From NCBI RefSeq assembly GCF_010093595.1, contig NW_022985466.1, positions 50,354 to 114,353 of the forward strand: a stretch of DNA of 64,000 nt, in the 5' to 3' direction. Below are positions 43,084-54,592 of the stretch, piece after piece. Positions within the stretch are counted from its first letter, which is position 1, and every line of letters begins with the position of its first letter. The notes under the pieces are model-generated. The model made no database searches, was not told the DNA's origin, and saw nothing but the letters and a program-made list of their open reading frames with translations. A program made the position numbers and the translations under genes. The DNA comes from Mytilinidion resinicola. Lineage: Eukaryota > Ascomycota > Dothideomycetes > Mytilinidiales > Mytilinidiaceae.

Positions 43084-44188
43084 TCACTGCCCCCTATTAA
43101 CCTGAGTCCCATCCAACTCCCCCGCCCTCTTCTGCCCTTGCCCCAGCCTCCCACTCCCCTCCATCTCGTACGCCTGCTGCTGCCCGGGCGGCGGCGCATA
43201 CATCTCGCTGGGCGGCTGGTGCGGGCTGCCCGGAATGCCGCCACCACCATACCCCACGCTGCCTTCGTGCGCGTACTTGACCTCGTTCGGCGGTGGGTCG
43301 TAATAGCCTTGGTGGCCCTGCGGCGGCAGCTCGGCCGGGTACACGGCTTTGGCCGCGGCGTTGCTCTTGCGGCGCTGGCGCCACGCGAGAAAGCCCAGCA
43401 GGCCGATGGCGATGACGCCGAGGGGCACTGCGACGCCGACGCCGATCTTCGCGCCCGTCGACATGCCGCTGTCGGATGAGGTGGACGAGGGGGTGGGCGA
43501 GCTGGTGCCGGAGGCTGTGGCTGACGCCGCGGAGCCTGATGCGGAAGCGATAGCAGCTGAGGCGCTGTTGGTGGTCGCCACGGAAGACGCTGATGAGGCC
43601 GCAGAAGAGGCGCTAGAGAGGGATGTGGAGGCAGCGGCACTCTGGGCGACTTTAATGGAGGTGTAAGCGTAGAGGGGGAAGGTATTGTTGTTTGTGTCGC
43701 AGGAGCAGGCGTTGTCGTCGGCGTCGTAGCCGCAGCAGAAGTTGCCATTGGAGACTTTGGCAGTGCAGCGGTCGACAGTTTGGTCGGTGGAGTCGGCTAG
43801 AAGGGTGTTAGGTTGGTACGGAGTAGTTTGGAATGGGATGCGATCGTAGGAGAAGTGATGGGGTTGGCGATAAGGCTGGTAGTGACGTTTGATGAATTGG
43901 ATGCTGAGACTTACCTAAACAAAACTTGGGACATGCTCCCGAAGACCAATCTTGTACTGTGCAGGTCCCACGCTCGTAGCCGTTCGAGGTCTGGCATAAT
44001 GGACCTGGATCCAAGATACATTGAGAGCCTGGCGAACAACAGAAGGTCTGGTAGCTGTCGTCGGAGCTGCACGGTAGATCAGACGACTCGGAGCCGTCAG
44101 GATTGTAGCACTGCTGGGTAGCACTCCCAAGCTGGAAGAAGAGTGGAACGGCAAGCAGAGCAAGCCGCCGTATGGATATGATGGCCAT
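43084..44188 (-). CDS. cysteine-rich single-pass surface protein with Ser/Ala stalk
   Basis: Exon 1 is 44188-43915 and exon 2 is 43796-43084 on the minus strand. The intron has donor GTAAGT, branch CCTAAC and acceptor TTCTAG. The protein is about 328 aa; an ATG eight codons upstream (44212) is an alternative start. A signal peptide (residues 1-24) leads into a domain with about 18 Cys residues (QTFCCSPGSQC, GNFCCGYD, ACSCD). A Ser/Ala stalk of about 60 residues, likely O-mannosylated, is followed by one membrane helix (GVGVAVPLGVIAIGLLGFLAW) and an RQRRK stop-transfer patch. The cytosolic tail is Pro/Gly/Tyr-rich. The layout is that of fungal wall sensors and adhesins, but the Cys pattern is not a classic WSC domain. 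Function is unknown. Confidence 0.82.
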
Positions 44189-45952
44189 GGTGTTGAGAAA
44201 TGTGCGAACCACTGATGGAGATCAGCAACTCGTCGGCGGGTGTGTGCGGGAGGAACGAAAAGCAGCAACCTTGGAGACGGGCCGTGCTATTTCTTAAGCA
44301 ATCCCACGCACCTGGCAGTTGGCTGGGCCTTGAACTGGGCCTGCAGGGGAGCGCGGCAACGTTTGAAGGATGCTCTCTTGCGGGTGGAGGACTTGCTGGT
44401 CGGCCCCCCAGGAGCCGCGGAAGCTGCACAGGCTGCGATTTGGGCGCCTCAACGCTGAGGCGCCACGACGGGATCGGCTTAATGCTTAGCATAGCGGAAG
44501 AATGCAATTGGTGGCTCCAGGCCGCCGGCTTACAGCCGTGAGGTTAGGGCGGGGGGCCTTATATCGAAGGCGACAGACTCTTCTGGGCATCGGATTTGCA
44601 CTCTTTGAGCATATCTTTTCGTCATGTCGAGGCGGGAGAAGAGTTCCCGAGGCGAGGCTGAGCGGCTGAACAGCATTGGGGAGTTGCACAGAAGATGTCG
44701 TGGTGCAATCGGAAGATGATCGTCGGGCTGTGTGGCATGAGGAGGCGAGGTTTTCGGAGGATTCCCATCCTTGTAGCTGGTACCGGCTTGGTTGGAGAGC
44801 TGCAGCCGCGTTCCCAGATCGAGTCTAAACCAGCCCCAGCGATGGCCGGCATTGGTGGAGGCTGAAATAAGGGGAAGCCTATCTGTGCAGCCGATCTGGA
44901 TGCGGTAAGCTCACGATCGGAAATCTGAGGCGATGGAAGTAGTCCAACGGCATGTGGATTGCCGAGAATAGCTGTTGGAGAAGCATCAGAGCCGGTTCCT
45001 CGCTTTGCGGCTGCTCGTCGTTGTTGAGCCGAGCACGTTGGTGTGGCGGTTCCAGCAGAAACTCGTCCAGTGCAGTCGAGTCAAAACGGCCCCCAAGGCC
45101 AAGTCAAACTCAGAGAGGCCTGTTGTCAGACGCTAGCACCGGCATGTTACAATAGATGCACGTGGGTTGAGTTCTTCCGACACGTCCATGTCTGGGTGCT
45201 GTTTGGTCCGTCTTTTCCCAGCTATGGTTCTGCACACTGTGGCACCTACTTGAGGCAGGCAGAAGTCTCTTCAAGACGCTGCTGTTTCTCCGCAAGTCAG
45301 GAGCAGAAAGGCAACGCCTCGGAGCATCGCACAGGTACTCTGGCATCTGGCGTGCTGTGGAGGGGAGTTGGAGTCTTCTCTTTCGATCTGCGACAGGCGT
45401 GATGCCCAAAGGGACGAAGTCCGCACCACGTCTTCCGAACCATCCGACAGTGATCAGGGTCCCGCGTCCATCCTTTGGTGATGCATGGAGGTGAAGCGCA
45501 AGCGGGGGCGGCTGTGAAGCATGATGAGATGAGGCCACCGCCTGCGCCACCGTGGCCGAGCACCGCTGCGCGGTTGGTGGCGCACGCCAGTGTCGCAGCA
45601 ACTGGCAACGGCGAGCGACAGCACGGCGCCTGTTTTCAAGCTGTGGCGACATGATCTGTGGTCGGCGACGAAGATGTTGGCGTTCATGGCATGGTGGTGC
45701 CTTTGTAGACGGCAGCAGGAGACCCGTGAGAGGGAAGCTTGGAGACTCCACCGGGCGGTCCATCAGAAAGGCTGACAGCAACGCGTACCGACGCCTCAGC
45801 CTTGTCCCTCCTGTTGTTGATGATCCCTGCGCTGAGCCGTGTCGTGTCCTCCTTTCAAGTGCCATCGCCGCCGTGTTTCCTTTGCCGCTTTGTTTTCCTC
45901 ACCCACGGAACACCACGCTGGTCCCCTCCCAGAGTGACGACCGCGACCCACT
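44189..45952. other. 1.76-kb divergent intergenic region
   Basis: Between the divergent surface-protein and DUF3431 genes. Many mutually overlapping frames up to 251 codons exist (45110-45865 minus), all Arg/Ser/Cys-rich and unconvincing. No repeats or RNA genes seen. Confidence 0.45.
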
Positions 45953-47305
45953 ATGAACTCCATGATCCGGGGTGCCGTGACTTCACGGCGCTTCGTCTTC
46001 GCCGCCGTCACCGTTATTCTTATTGTATTGTTCTTCAACGCCATTCCCTCGGGGTACGGTTACCTCGACTCCAAACCAGAGGTCCCCAAACAAGGGACCG
46101 CTCCACCTAAACCACCGCCCGAGAACGCAGCATCATCATCACTAGCATCATCAGCATCATCACCACTCGCGCAGCCCTCAACACTCGCCGAATCCCCTCA
46201 ACCCTCCAAACAGGCACCAGCCTCTCCCTCGACCGCCCCCTCTTCCTCCTCTTCCTCCTCCCCCGCCTCGCCCTCCTCGACCCCCTCCGCGAAGAAGCCC
46301 GACAATGAGCTCTCCAAAACCGCCATCCTCGCCTCCCTCCAAAAAGAAGACACAACCTGGCTCTCCGCTTTCCACCCGGAAGTCGCCGCCGCCATCTACG
46401 TCGTCGACAACACGACCGCCCCCTACACGGTTCCCAAAAACAAGGGCCACGAGGGCATGGTCTACCTGACCTACATCATCGACCACTACACCGCCCTGCC
46501 CGATGTCATGGTCTTCCTGCACGCCCACCGCTACGCCTGGCACAACCCGGACCTGCTGGGCAGCGACGCCGCCGAGATCATCGACAAGATCAGCGCGCCG
46601 TACGTGCAGCGCATGGGCTACGTCAACGTGCGCTGCCACTGGGACCCAGGCTGCCCGACGTGGATGCACCCGCTGGCGCCCGAGACGGAGCGCACCGACG
46701 TCTTCAAGCCCGAGGAGGTCGAGCTGGCCAAGGCCTTCCGCGAGATCTTCCCGGGAGAGGAGGTGCCCGAGATCCTGGCGCAGCCGTGCTGTGCGCAGTT
46801 TGCGCTGTCGGGCGACCAGGCGCGCAAGATTAGCTTGGAGCGGTATACGGCGGTGCGGCAGTGGTTGTTGGATACGGAGCTGGACGATGCGATTTCCGGG
46901 CGCATTTGGGAGTATTTGTGGCAGTATTTGTTCACCGGGAAGCCGATTAGCTGTCCGCGCATGGATTTGTGCTATTGCGATGGGTTTGGGGTGTGTTTTG
47001 GGGGCGACAAGGGGAAGAGTGGGGAGCAGGGGATGAATGAGTTTTGGCATCTGAGGAATGAGAAAAATAAGCTGCAGGCGGCGTTGGGGCAGATCGTGGA
47101 TGAGAAGGAGGATGAGGATGGGAAGAAGATAACGCCCGTGCTGACGGATGCCGAGAAGCATATTGTGAAGGATCTGGAGGCACAGATTAAGGATTTTGAG
47201 GATCAGTTGAATGAGAGGTTGAAGAAGGCGAAGAAGAGGGGGACAGATCCGAAATTGAGGGCTGAGGATTGTGGGAGGGATTGGAAAAAGGGGGATGGGT
47301 TCTAG
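45953..47305 (+). CDS. DUF3431 family protein, type II membrane
   Basis: This intronless frame encodes 450 aa. A short basic N-terminus precedes one membrane helix (residues 14-30), then a Ser/Pro/Ala-rich stem of about 85 residues. The conserved DUF3431 region spans about 145-360: YLTYIIDHYTALPD, HAHRYAWHNPD, a Cys-rich CPTWMHP segment, QPCCAQFALS and DLCYCDGFGVCF. The end is a charged, likely coiled-coil tail unlike the usual family end. Family members resemble glycosyltransferases in layout and are common next to cell-wall or secondary-metabolite genes, but no activity is established. Codon use changes from C-ending in the first two thirds to G/T-ending codons in the last third. Confidence 0.88.
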   Translation: MNSMIRGAVTSRRFVFAAVTVILIVLFFNAIPSGYGYLDSKPEVPKQGTAPPKPPPENAASSSLASSASSPLAQPSTLAESPQPSKQAPASPSTAPSSSSSSSPASPSSTPSAKKPDNELSKTAILASLQKEDTTWLSAFHPEVAAAIYVVDNTTAPYTVPKNKGHEGMVYLTYIIDHYTALPDVMVFLHAHRYAWHNPDLLGSDAAEIIDKISAPYVQRMGYVNVRCHWDPGCPTWMHPLAPETERTDVFKPEEVELAKAFREIFPGEEVPEILAQPCCAQFALSGDQARKISLERYTAVRQWLLDTELDDAISGRIWEYLWQYLFTGKPISCPRMDLCYCDGFGVCFGGDKGKSGEQGMNEFWHLRNEKNKLQAALGQIVDEKEDEDGKKITPVLTDAEKHIVKDLEAQIKDFEDQLNERLKKAKKRGTDPKLRAEDCGRDWKKGDGF

Positions 47306-48154
47306 ATGAGATGTTCGAGAAGATAGGGAAGAGAAGATGTCTTGCATATGGACGGCGTTCGGGTATGGGCGTCGGATCTGAAGAGTATGTGTGCATATAA
47401 TGTTGCATATGGTTGGAAAATCATGAGTGTATTTGACAGGTGCGCCTGTATTGTATAGTTCTATATCTACTGAGTAAATGTACAGCATATTACGGCATTC
47501 TTATCATTCTCTAAGACTATCCATCAGATCTACAGTCTGAATTGGGATGGTTTATGGTGCCTTTTGCAAGACTGCCCAGCTACTCGAGCCACCTCACACC
47601 TATGACTAACCAATCTACGAGCTCAAGACTCGTAACTATAATCCGTCATATAAACATCGGAGGGAACGCTTGAAGGTTGCAGTATCAGACTTCCCGACCC
47701 GGGTCATGTCAAAGCCATCCTCCTCTTTATAGTTCAAGAGGCTGTGTAACGCAGGGGTACAAATTGCTGCGTGATTGGGTATCACTATCACGAGTTGCAT
47801 TATCCCATCAAAAGCCCTCGTACTCGGAGATCAACCCTAAGTCACCGTGCCCCCTTCCCCATCTGCCAATCATGAGAAAAAAGAACCGACTGGCTCAAGA
47901 CTCCAGAATGACGATTTTGCACCTCCCTACGCCTCCCCGGGCACAAATACAGTGGTAATCCACAACTCCAGGCTCACATACATCTCACCACTCAGCCTTC
48001 AGTTTTGTCTACTCAACGCCGCTGTCAGGGGCAGCCCGGCTAGCACGTCTTCGGCCCATCAAAAGGCAGCCTTGTCTCCAGAACGCCGACCTTTCCACCG
48101 CCCCTACATTTCTGGACGCTTATGAGGGCACTTCAGGCAGATGGTGGATCCCGT
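47306..48154. other. spacer
   Basis: 849 bp between converging genes. No supported coding sequence, repeat or RNA gene. Confidence 0.45.
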
Positions 48155-49249
48155 TCAAACCATCCCAGCCGGTGGATAACTCCCCTCAAGCCCCAAGCCC
48201 CCATAGTCACCCTGCCGCTTCCCAAGTGCCAGCGGCGCAACCGCGAACTCGCCCACCTCCGGGTCCGCTCTTAGCGGCCTTATCTCACTTCGCGGCCTCA
48301 AAACACCCTTCGCCGGCATATTCGGCGGTGGTGCCCTCAGTCTCTGCCCCGACATCGGCGTGGGCGTACACGCGCTCGTGTCCAGCCTTCCCCTAGCTCT
48401 CGCGGTAGATCCAGCGTCGTTGCTGGTGCTGGAGTTGACGGGAGGCGCTGGAAATGACGTAGAGTGCTTCGCCTGCACACTCCCCTCCTCAATAACCAAC
48501 CCCAGCGAGATTTCTTCCGCGCGCTTGAAACTCTCGCTTTCCTCCTCCTCCTCCGCCGCTGAGTCGCGCCCAACCCTCCCCGGTGTCTGAGGCAGTACAC
48601 GGCGGTCTTGGCCCTGGGGACGCGGACTGCAATGGGCTCTCACGTCTTCTAAATAGGGCGCGGAGAACGCCGCTCCGCCCATGAGGCCTCTGTTTATGAT
48701 ATGTGGATTCGTGCGCTGGTAGGGAAGCCGTGACGCGGCGGAGACGATGACGACGGCGCTGAAGCAGCCGACGACGATGCCGGTAATGGAGGATGTGGAT
48801 GTGGGGAGGGGGGCAAGGTGTCGTCCATGTTTGGGAGCGGGGACGGGCAGCGGAGATGGTATTGGGATCGGATGGTGAGAGGGGAGGTAGAGGGGCGGGT
48901 CGTTGGAAGGGCGGGGGGTTTTTGGCAAGGGGCGGTTGCTGCGGCTGTGAGGGGGAGGTGTTTCTGAGCAAAGACGCGGAGGGGTTGGATTGGGTGTAAG
49001 GAGCGTCGTGCTGGTTGTGACGGTATCCAAAGTTGTGATGATCGAAGAAGAGGAGACGCTGGCTTTTGGAGGAATGCAAGGACCGTAAAGACTGTCGGTA
49101 TTGAAAGGGTCCACCGAAGTATTGTGGGTGCAAACAGTGCGAGATTGACGAGGATGAATGAACGAAGGTAGAAGGCGACGTGTAGGAGGCGGCCATTGCG
49201 TCCAGAGAGCGGATTTCTCGCTCTGATGATAGGATAGATAGCAAAACAT
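48155..49249 (-). CDS. hypothetical single-pass membrane protein, Ser/Thr/Pro-rich
   Basis: This 364-codon frame starts at ATG 49247-49249. Residues 60-150 are Ser, Thr and Pro-rich. A likely membrane helix (SSITGIVVGCFSAVVIVSAA) lies at about residues 153-175 and is followed by Arg. The C-terminal half is charged, with an acidic AEEEEESESF stretch, and looks cytosolic and disordered. There is no clear signal peptide, so the true start may be in an upstream exon. A 251-codon frame overlaps on the same strand but is Pro/Arg/His-rich without a helix; I prefer the longer one because a sensible topology appears only there. I do not recognise the family. Confidence 0.55.
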   Translation of the reverse strand: MFCYLSYHQSEKSALWTQWPPPTRRLLPSFIHPRQSRTVCTHNTSVDPFNTDSLYGPCIPPKASVSSSSIITTLDTVTTSTTLLTPNPTPPRLCSETPPPHSRSNRPLPKTPRPSNDPPLYLPSHHPIPIPSPLPVPAPKHGRHLAPLPTSTSSITGIVVGCFSAVVIVSAASRLPYQRTNPHIINRGLMGGAAFSAPYLEDVRAHCSPRPQGQDRRVLPQTPGRVGRDSAAEEEEESESFKRAEEISLGLVIEEGSVQAKHSTSFPAPPVNSSTSNDAGSTARARGRLDTSACTPTPMSGQRLRAPPPNMPAKGVLRPRSEIRPLRADPEVGEFAVAPLALGKRQGDYGGLGLEGSYPPAGMV

Positions 49250-50307
49250 TGAGGCTGCTGGGCGATTCTTGCTTGCTGATGCAGAGGCTCTGGGCAGTCT
49301 TTATGACTAGGAGGAACTGTCAGTCATGTATACGATCGCTTAGACGAATTGCGGATGCTGAATAGATGGAACACCTTGGCGCTGGCGAGTCCTTCGAAAA
49401 GCTCTCTAAGCTGACTCTGCGTGTCTGAATCCTCCTATTCGAGTTCGGTGGCGTCCTCACGGATAGCTGAATAGGAACGAGTCCAAGCTGGTGGGTTTGG
49501 AGGCGTATGTAGTTGGGACGTCAAGTGTCGAGGAGGTTGCTACACAAAAAGTGATCATGGCTACGACAGTGTGCGACCGCTTTCGTTAGGACCCGCAGGA
49601 ATGGCAATGCGGTGATGATCTTGAATTGTCGATTTGAAAATGTTTAAAAGGACTGCCTCGGCATTGTAGAAGCGGAAAAGAGAAGGATATGGAGAATGTC
49701 GCAAAAATTTGACGAAACTCAGGAAAAGTTGGAAAGGTAATACAGTAGAACCATCGACAAGGCCTTTTAATTACGCAGACATCGTCTATCCTGAATTCTA
49801 CTCAAGAATACCCCGATCGTTCAGCCAGCGCGTGAAGAATGGCGATAATACTTAGCTAACGTTAGAAATAGAAGTTTGGAGTTTGTTTTGCGCATTGATG
49901 GCAGATTGATTTTCCATCGTCAAATGTCGCAAGTCGGCTTCATTCGTACGAAAGAGAATGCGGGATGCATTCATCGCTTGAAGGATCGCTGCTAGAGTGC
50001 TGGATTCCTTGACAAAGTGGAGGTCCGAGCCGCTCGTTTTCGCCGAAGACATGCCTGTCATACTACCTATGTACGTACGTTCTGGTCCTAGCTCCAATGT
50101 ATACCATACTGACGTCCCCAAACATCCTACTATATTGCTCCGGTGAAGAGAACGAGCGATGTGATGGGAAATAAGCACAGAAACCGCCCAAGGCGCCAAA
50201 GTGGAGAATCCGAGAATCGCGAAGCGAATGTAACATAAGCAAATAGACAGTGCTGAGATCGAAGACGAAGAAGAGATATAATCTGCCCAGGACCTACTCT
50301 CGTCTCC
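49250..50307. other. spacer
   Basis: 1.06 kb without a supported gene. Frames of 84-115 codons on the minus strand (49852-50384) have no recognisable motifs. Contains the promoter side of the hypothetical membrane protein. Confidence 0.45.
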
Positions 50308-52532
50308 TCACAACCTCGCCCGGAGCACAGGATCAATCCATCCGTCCCATCCAGACTTATACACGCCACCATCCTTCTTCGCATTCACATTGATAGGAAT
50401 CTGCCTGGTCCAGTTCATCAACGTCTCATACGCATTTCCGTCCTTCATTCCGATCGCACTGCACAGACTGGCATCCGTGAAGTCCCACGCATCTGTCAGG
50501 GCTACAATCTCCGGCTTCAGTTTGTCAAGTAGGCTGTTGACTAAATCGCGGATTGTGGAGAGCTGTGATAGCGACAGATACCCATCTTCGATGAAGCTGA
50601 TTGCGTTTATGGACGCTGGATTCGTGATCGTAGACAAAGCGAAGAGGGAACGCAGGTTAACGAGTACAGTCTTCATCGGTGAAGCTGGGAGGGTCGAGGT
50701 GTGCGATACGAATTCTTGCAGGACGACGAACTCGACATGAGCACGCGCAACGTTGATGATGTTCATCATGTGTTCGTTCCACGCCTCCGCTGGCGGCAAT
50801 GAAGAACTCCGGAGGGCGGTATACGCACTGAAGATGAGTCGAAGCGCGCGATGGCGGTAGATAGATAGCTGAACATTTGCATCGAGGAACTGTTCGCCGC
50901 GCGCGGAACACGGTTCGTGGATGACATGTACGCAGCCATCTGATGGTCTCCACGTCGCAAGAGGACTCATCCATGAGAAATGGGCCCATCCATCTGCTAA
51001 GTAATTCATCTTCGGCTCGATAGGTTTCCTATCGGCGAGGGTATCAATAAGCTTGAATAGATACCGACCGACCTGTTGCCAAAGCACATAGTTCTCGCCC
51101 TCGAAGGTCGCTGTGGCAGTAACGCTGGCAACGATCTCCGGTAGCCCGCTGGTCATGAGGTAGCCTTGCCCACCACAGCACTTTCGAGCGTCCTCGGCAC
51201 CGTCGGAAGCTGCCTGGGTAGCCCATGCTTTCAGCCCTGCAGCAAGAGTGTGGTTGTATGGTAGCCCTCCATGATTTCCCGCGTCTTGTTGCTTGCGAAG
51301 GATTGCATATTCAGCATCGCATGTGCGAGACGCAAAGAGTATTGCATACGCCTTCGAAGTTAGTGTGAGGAGGCGATAATATTGAGACTTGTAGTCGATA
51401 AGAGCTGATTCGGTAGTAGCAAGACCGTTAGGCCCCAAGCCCTGCTCCCGAACGATCGAATAACGAGTTGCGATGGTAAGAGCCTGCGCGAGCTGGAAGG
51501 CGACGGCACGCACGATGACGGTCCGAACGTAGACAAGGGTTGCGTACGAGAGCTTTGCATGCGGACTCTTCTTGTACTCGCCTTCAGGACTGACCGAAGC
51601 ATTCCCCATTAGCATGTCAGACCTCGGAATCCTAACGTTCTTGAATGTAGCATAGCCGTTGCATGTGCCATTGTAGGACATCTTGAGTCCGATATCTCCC
51701 AAGTCGATCCCACGCAGAGGCAATCCGTCCGAGAGTGACCGGAACTGCACCATGAAAAGGTGCGGTCCGTAATCTTTGTTCCGGATGATCAGGCGGGCTA
51801 CGACGATAGAATGAGTGCAAGAAAAGCCAATAGCCCCAGGCCAGAACTTGGTAGATGAAAGCGTCGGAGAATGAATAACGAATTCGTCGGTGTTGGTATC
51901 CAAAGTGGCGGTGGTTTCGATGCCTCTTACGAAACTTCCGTGGCCTAATTCTGTCTGGCAGTACGCGCCGTTGATTTTCCCCGATTCTGCAAGAGGTAGC
52001 CATTTCGCTCGTTGTTCGGCCGTCGCCTGAAGCCTCAACGTTGGAATGAACATCACTGTGGTCAACCCGAAGGGACTGGCATTGCTGAGAACATATCGGG
52101 GTGTAATGTTGTCGAAAATGGTATGCTTATGGGTAATTCCGTCTTCGAACGCTGCCTTCCCCCACTCGAGACCTTCGTCATAAGCTTGCTCACGATCCAT
52201 ATTTCCGTATGAGCAAGGGAGCTTGCTAGGATCTAGGGTACCAGTGAGCTTCTCGACGCGGTTGAAGGCAGCTCTCCGCTGCTTGACAATATCAGCTCTA
52301 AATAGATGTCAGTCAGCTTGAACTTTGAATTGGATGATGCCGTGCAGGGTTCTTTTACTCACCCGCCATGTATCAAACATGTCAGCTCGTAGGTATTGAA
52401 CGAAGCTGCCTTTCTCGCTTTGTCCATCATGATAGTCTGATTATTCGACGCCGCATTCTCAGGGTGCCTTTCCGGCAAATTCCGGATTTCAGGCGGAGAC
52501 GGTCCGTGAAATTGGGGCGATACAGTTTCCAT
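50308..52532 (-). CDS. peroxisomal acyl-CoA oxidase
   Basis: Exon 1 is 52532-52363 and exon 2 is 52297-50308 on the minus strand (intron 65 nt), giving about 719 aa, the usual family length. The start ATG at 52530-52532 is preferred over an in-frame ATG at 52637. Family signatures are visible: CQTELGHGSFVRGIETTAT in the middle domain, SSTKFWPGAIG, a KMSYNGTCNGYA segment, and KCCGGQGYLMTSGLPE with the catalytic-region Glu. The C-terminus is ARL, a valid peroxisomal targeting signal 1. The enzyme oxidises acyl-CoA to 2-trans-enoyl-CoA with release of H2O2, the first step of peroxisomal beta-oxidation. Relative to common sequences, the FAD-contact region has several substitutions (GHGSFVRG), so it is a divergent paralogue rather than the main housekeeping copy, I infer. 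Confidence 0.93.
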
Positions 52533-54592
52533 GTTGGTTTCGCGCCGCGTCTGGCAAGTGTAAGATATTGATAAAACGCCTAATACAGAGTATTCCAATT
52601 CAATCCAAGATCTGCTCCCGCAAGTAGTCGACTCCACAAGTAAGCTATACTTTTGGGAGATGTGAAGGTTGGTACGGTAGAGCGAATTGGGGATTATACG
52701 AGTTTCTCAGGACGAAGATGCGGGGGGACAAAAAGCAGAGAAAGGCTACGAAGAGGAACTACGTGCAAAGAGGGATCTATGGAGGGTGGAAATAGATGTA
52801 TAGTCAGTAGAGAGGGGGGTCAAGCCGAGTAAGGAAGAATTAGGGCGACCGAAGTGCTGGGGTAGGACGGGACCAATAATTCAGCGTGTTGAAATACGAA
52901 AGGTATCCTCTCTTCCGCTCGTAAGTGGCGGCTCGCGTTAGGGACTTATACTCAGCCTTTCAACAAGGTTGAGGGCGCGTCCGACTACCTCGCTTCCGAG
53001 TTTCCGCCCTGGATCTCAGCTATCAGTCACTAGTGGATCTCAGCTGGCTGATTGTAGCGCTCTATGGTTCGCATCCTCGAGTCCTGCCGGCTATGATCGG
53101 TGGGTGTTGAGCTTTGGGATTAGATCTGACGGGTTTGGCCTCGGGATTGCATGTCCAAGCATCGTTTAGTGTCAATTGATCGAGATACTGCCCAATCAAG
53201 TGCAAAGGGAAGGTGTGACAAATGGAAATATGAAGTTTTAAGCTCTATCATGCTCGGTAAACGTTCCAGATCATCCACCGTGAATCCTGTGACTCCCATG
53301 TTTCTGTCATGAGGAAGCCAGACTTGCTTTTGGGCTGCGGCGTAGGCGAAACTACATTCTGATAGCTGCGGCGTAGAGCCCTGGTATCTTGCTTATTATC
53401 TCACTAAGAGGTATCTAGACAAGAGATGAAACTTAGAAGTGGCGGGACCCAACGCCACTGCAGATAGTGAAGAACCCGCGCTTACGGATGCAGGCCATTG
53501 GCGCGTAGAAGTTTATACAACTCGTGGGAACCACGTTCAAGTGGGCCCTTCAACCCAAATCCATGGATAGGTTGGCCCAGGTTCTGCACGTTCGACAGTC
53601 TTGTTGGGAGGACCTGGCTGGAACGTGCTCGGTGCAGGAGGGTTTAGGCCTACCGTGCCCCTCATGTGCATGGAGTGAGGGATGCTGCTCCTTGGGCCAA
53701 TAAGGGAAGGCGAACCGGTCAGGACTCGAAGTACTGCATGCAGATTCCGGGTCCGGCGGCTGCGTGGGTGCGTACTTCGAGAGGGCGGTCAGCTCATGCG
53801 GCGACAAAATTAGAGCGTCCGCTCAGCTGAGTGGGATAGAGGATACTTGGGGTGCATGTAGGTGATTTAGTAAATATTGCGAAAGACTGGATGAAAATCA
53901 AGGAGAGATGATTTTGAATTGCCCATGTGACAATGGAAGACACCGCGCATCTACTACAACAGCGAATGTATTTTTTTGGTGTCGTCGTTGTCCTGCGTAA
54001 CTCCGCCATGAAGCTGACGGAACGCATAGAGTGAGATATTAGCGGTCATGAGGCAAACGGGTTGCCGCCTGATCGATATTAATGAAAGAACGCGGAGGTG
54101 GGACAGTTCCCGAGGGAAGTTGACAACGCATGGTGCAGCACCGGCAGACGGAAAAAGAACAGGATGCAGGACGCAGGTTGGATGCGGGTTGGTTGCAGGT
54201 TGCAGCTGAACGAAAGGAGTCTTGACGTGTCAATCTTGGCGAGAAGCCTTTACCTAGGTACGGCATACGAGACGGTCAAACATGGAATCGGCCCTCCGTA
54301 GTTTTGACGTTCCGGCATCCTAAGATAAGCCGTACCTAGGTACTTATCGTCGCTCGGATGAATCTCCTATGTCAAGCTAGCGAGAAGCTTTCGCATGTTT
54401 TATCAGTACATTGGCAACGATCGTTGCACTGTACTGTACACTCGCCCATCGCAATTCGTCTTCGTCTTAGGGCATCCTCCACGACAGCGCAACCCTATCA
54501 CCTATCTTCAAAGTAGTGATCGTCTCCTCTTTCATGAAGGCTTAGTGACTGGAACATTACATTGCCTTGAGAAGTCAGCCAGTCGAAAACCA
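52533..54592. other. 2.06-kb intergenic region
   Basis: No supported gene or repeat. Frames of 60-85 codons are scattered on both strands. Contains the promoter of the acyl-CoA oxidase; a pyrimidine/purine-rich stretch at 52720-52870 lies in its upstream region. Confidence 0.45.

Noticed and set aside
45110..45865. 251-codon minus ORF
   Set aside because: Arg/Ser/Cys-rich composition, overlaps other equal-quality frames and lies in the shared promoter region; no motif.
46178..47488. 436-codon minus-strand ORF across the DUF3431 gene
   Set aside because: It is an antisense shadow created by the codon bias of the real gene; its composition is repetitive Gly/Arg/Leu and it has no motif.
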